A stretch of DNA of 6,737 bases, taken from the NCBI GenBank assembly GCA_938002705.1, contig CALLAG010000010.1:1-6737 (forward strand), written 5' to 3'. Made by a program: the position numbers and the translations under genes. Below the pieces are notes generated by a model, which saw nothing but the letters and a program-made list of their open reading frames with translations, searched no databases and was not told the DNA's origin. Shown here piece after piece: positions 6,070 to 6,737 of the stretch. Every line of letters begins with the position of its first letter. Within the stretch, counting starts at the first letter, position 1. Origin of the DNA: an uncultured Saprospiraceae bacterium. GTDB taxonomy: Bacteria > Bacteroidota > Bacteroidia > Chitinophagales > Saprospiraceae.

Positions 6070-6737
6070 CTTTAAAATATTAAAACTACCTGCTTTTTGG
6101 TAATTATCTCCACCGCAACTGTATTCGATTTTGTATACATAGACACCTGGAGGCATGCTCGTACCATTATAAGTACCATCCCATCTCTCGTTCTTATTGA
6201 GAGAGCTGTAGAGTAATAATCCCCATCGATTATATATCTCAAATCGGGTAAGATCCTCTATAATGAAGGCATTACTTATATAGAACTCGTCATTAAGCTG
6301 ATCATTATTAGGTGTAAAGGCTGTCGGAAAAATGATGGTTCCACAGTCTATAGCATCTACATCCACGACACTTATTCTGATCATATCACTACTCACGCAG
6401 GTGCCATGGTCATATTCTACATTATATATTATCGTCTCATCTGGAGATGCTTGAGGACTGGGAGAACTCGGATCTGATAGATTATTATTAGGTGACCAAT
6501 TGATCGTAGGAGCACATGTCGGTCCACTTAATACATCTATGACATCACCCATGAATATTGTAGTATCAGAGGTCAATATCTGATCAGGGTTAACTAAGAA
6601 CTCTCTCCTATCTACCTCACCTGTAATGGCATAATCATAGAATTGTAGATTATCAAGCCTTCCTCTAAAAAACACATCAGAATTAGTATTAGTGGCATCT
6701 ATACATGGCGAGTATCCTATAGTCATCTGATGATCCA
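6067..6737 (-). CDS. Secreted LamG-like protein with T9SS type B sorting domain (3' part, truncated by window edge)
   Basis: The frame is open to the window edge and reads D-H-Q upstream of the Met at 6726-6724, so that Met is internal and the true start lies beyond 6737. Counting from it, residues 1-43 hold MTIGYSP, then FFRGRLDNLQFYDYAIT and a following E-x-x-R-x-F. This is the closing strand set of a LamG/concanavalin A-like jelly roll, in which the G-x-L/I-D-x-x-x-F/I-Y motif is typical. Residues about 50-125 form a PKD/Ig-like linker (NWSPNNNLSDPSSPSPQASPDETIIYNV). Residues 130-219 are the type B sorting domain. The protein is probably secreted or surface-exposed through T9SS and may bind glycans or other ligands through the LamG part. 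The binding surface and any catalytic domain would be upstream. The DUF1573 gene follows 49 bases downstream. Confidence 0.94.
   Translation of the reverse strand, partial: DHQMTIGYSPCIDATNTNSDVFFRGRLDNLQFYDYAITGEVDRREFLVNPDQILTSDTTIFMGDVIDVLSGPTCAPTINWSPNNNLSDPSSPSPQASPDETIIYNVEYDHGTCVSSDMIRISVVDVDAIDCGTIIFPTAFTPNNDQLNDEFYISNAFIIEDLTRFEIYNRWGLLLYSSLNKNERWDGTYNGTSMPPGVYVYKIEYSCGGDNYQKAGSFNILK
6070..6336 (-). other. T9SS type B C-terminal sorting domain of the LamG-like protein
   Basis: The last 90 residues open with IIFPTAFTPNNDQLNDEF and continue with FEIYNRWGLLLY. They then show RWDGTYNG and PPGVYVYKIEY, and end in AGSFNILK. This follows the CHU_C/TIGR04131 pattern closely, more canonically than the domain at 4822-5130, including the FTPNNDQLND calcium-loop-like turn and the terminal basic residue. 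Confidence 0.95.

Noticed and set aside
4822..6336. Inverted duplication of the two type B sorting-domain coding regions as a recombination switch
   Set aside because: The domains share only family-level motifs and no long identical DNA stretch was seen, so they would not support homologous inversion.

Overview
The window looks like part of a Bacteroidota chromosome, most likely a Saprospiraceae-type or related gliding or marine lineage. That assignment is inferred from family content: a giant secreted protein built of SprB-like repeats, two type IX secretion (T9SS) type B C-terminal sorting domains, a DUF1573 lipoprotein, an AT-leaning composition, and no strong Shine-Dalgarno sequences. No rRNA, tRNA, CRISPR array or insertion sequence was seen.

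Layout on the + strand: the first 154 bases are the last 50 codons of an amidohydrolase, recognisable as the C-terminus of imidazolonepropionase (HutI, histidine degradation). A non-coding stretch of about 458 bases follows. Then comes one very large gene (613-5133, 1506 residues). It has a signal peptide, an N-terminal cohesin-like beta-sandwich, about 14 degenerate SprB-like repeats of 75-93 residues each, a PKD/Ig-like module and a T9SS type B sorting domain.

Layout on the - strand: after a 191-base convergent spacer come two genes in the same direction. The upstream one (6067-6737, cut by the window edge) ends a secreted multidomain protein with a LamG/concanavalin-like tail, a PKD-like linker and a second type B sorting domain. 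It is followed after 49 bases by a 230-residue lipoprotein (5325-6017) with a Lys/Pro-rich stalk and a DUF1573 domain carrying the family's Cys-Gly-Cys motif.

Taken together, this is a cell-surface locus. Two T9SS client proteins, one a huge acidic Cys-rich adhesin-like filament and one lectin-like, flank a membrane-anchored DUF1573 lipoprotein. How they cooperate is not shown by the sequence. The T9SS machinery itself (PorV, SprF/PorP, Gld proteins) is not in the window. The most distinctive observations are the near absence of lysine in the giant protein (5 in 1506, none for about 947 residues), the extra Cys pairs confined to three of the repeats, and a coding A8 tract in the DUF1573 gene. 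I see no clearly novel biological system; the unusual features are within known architectural classes.
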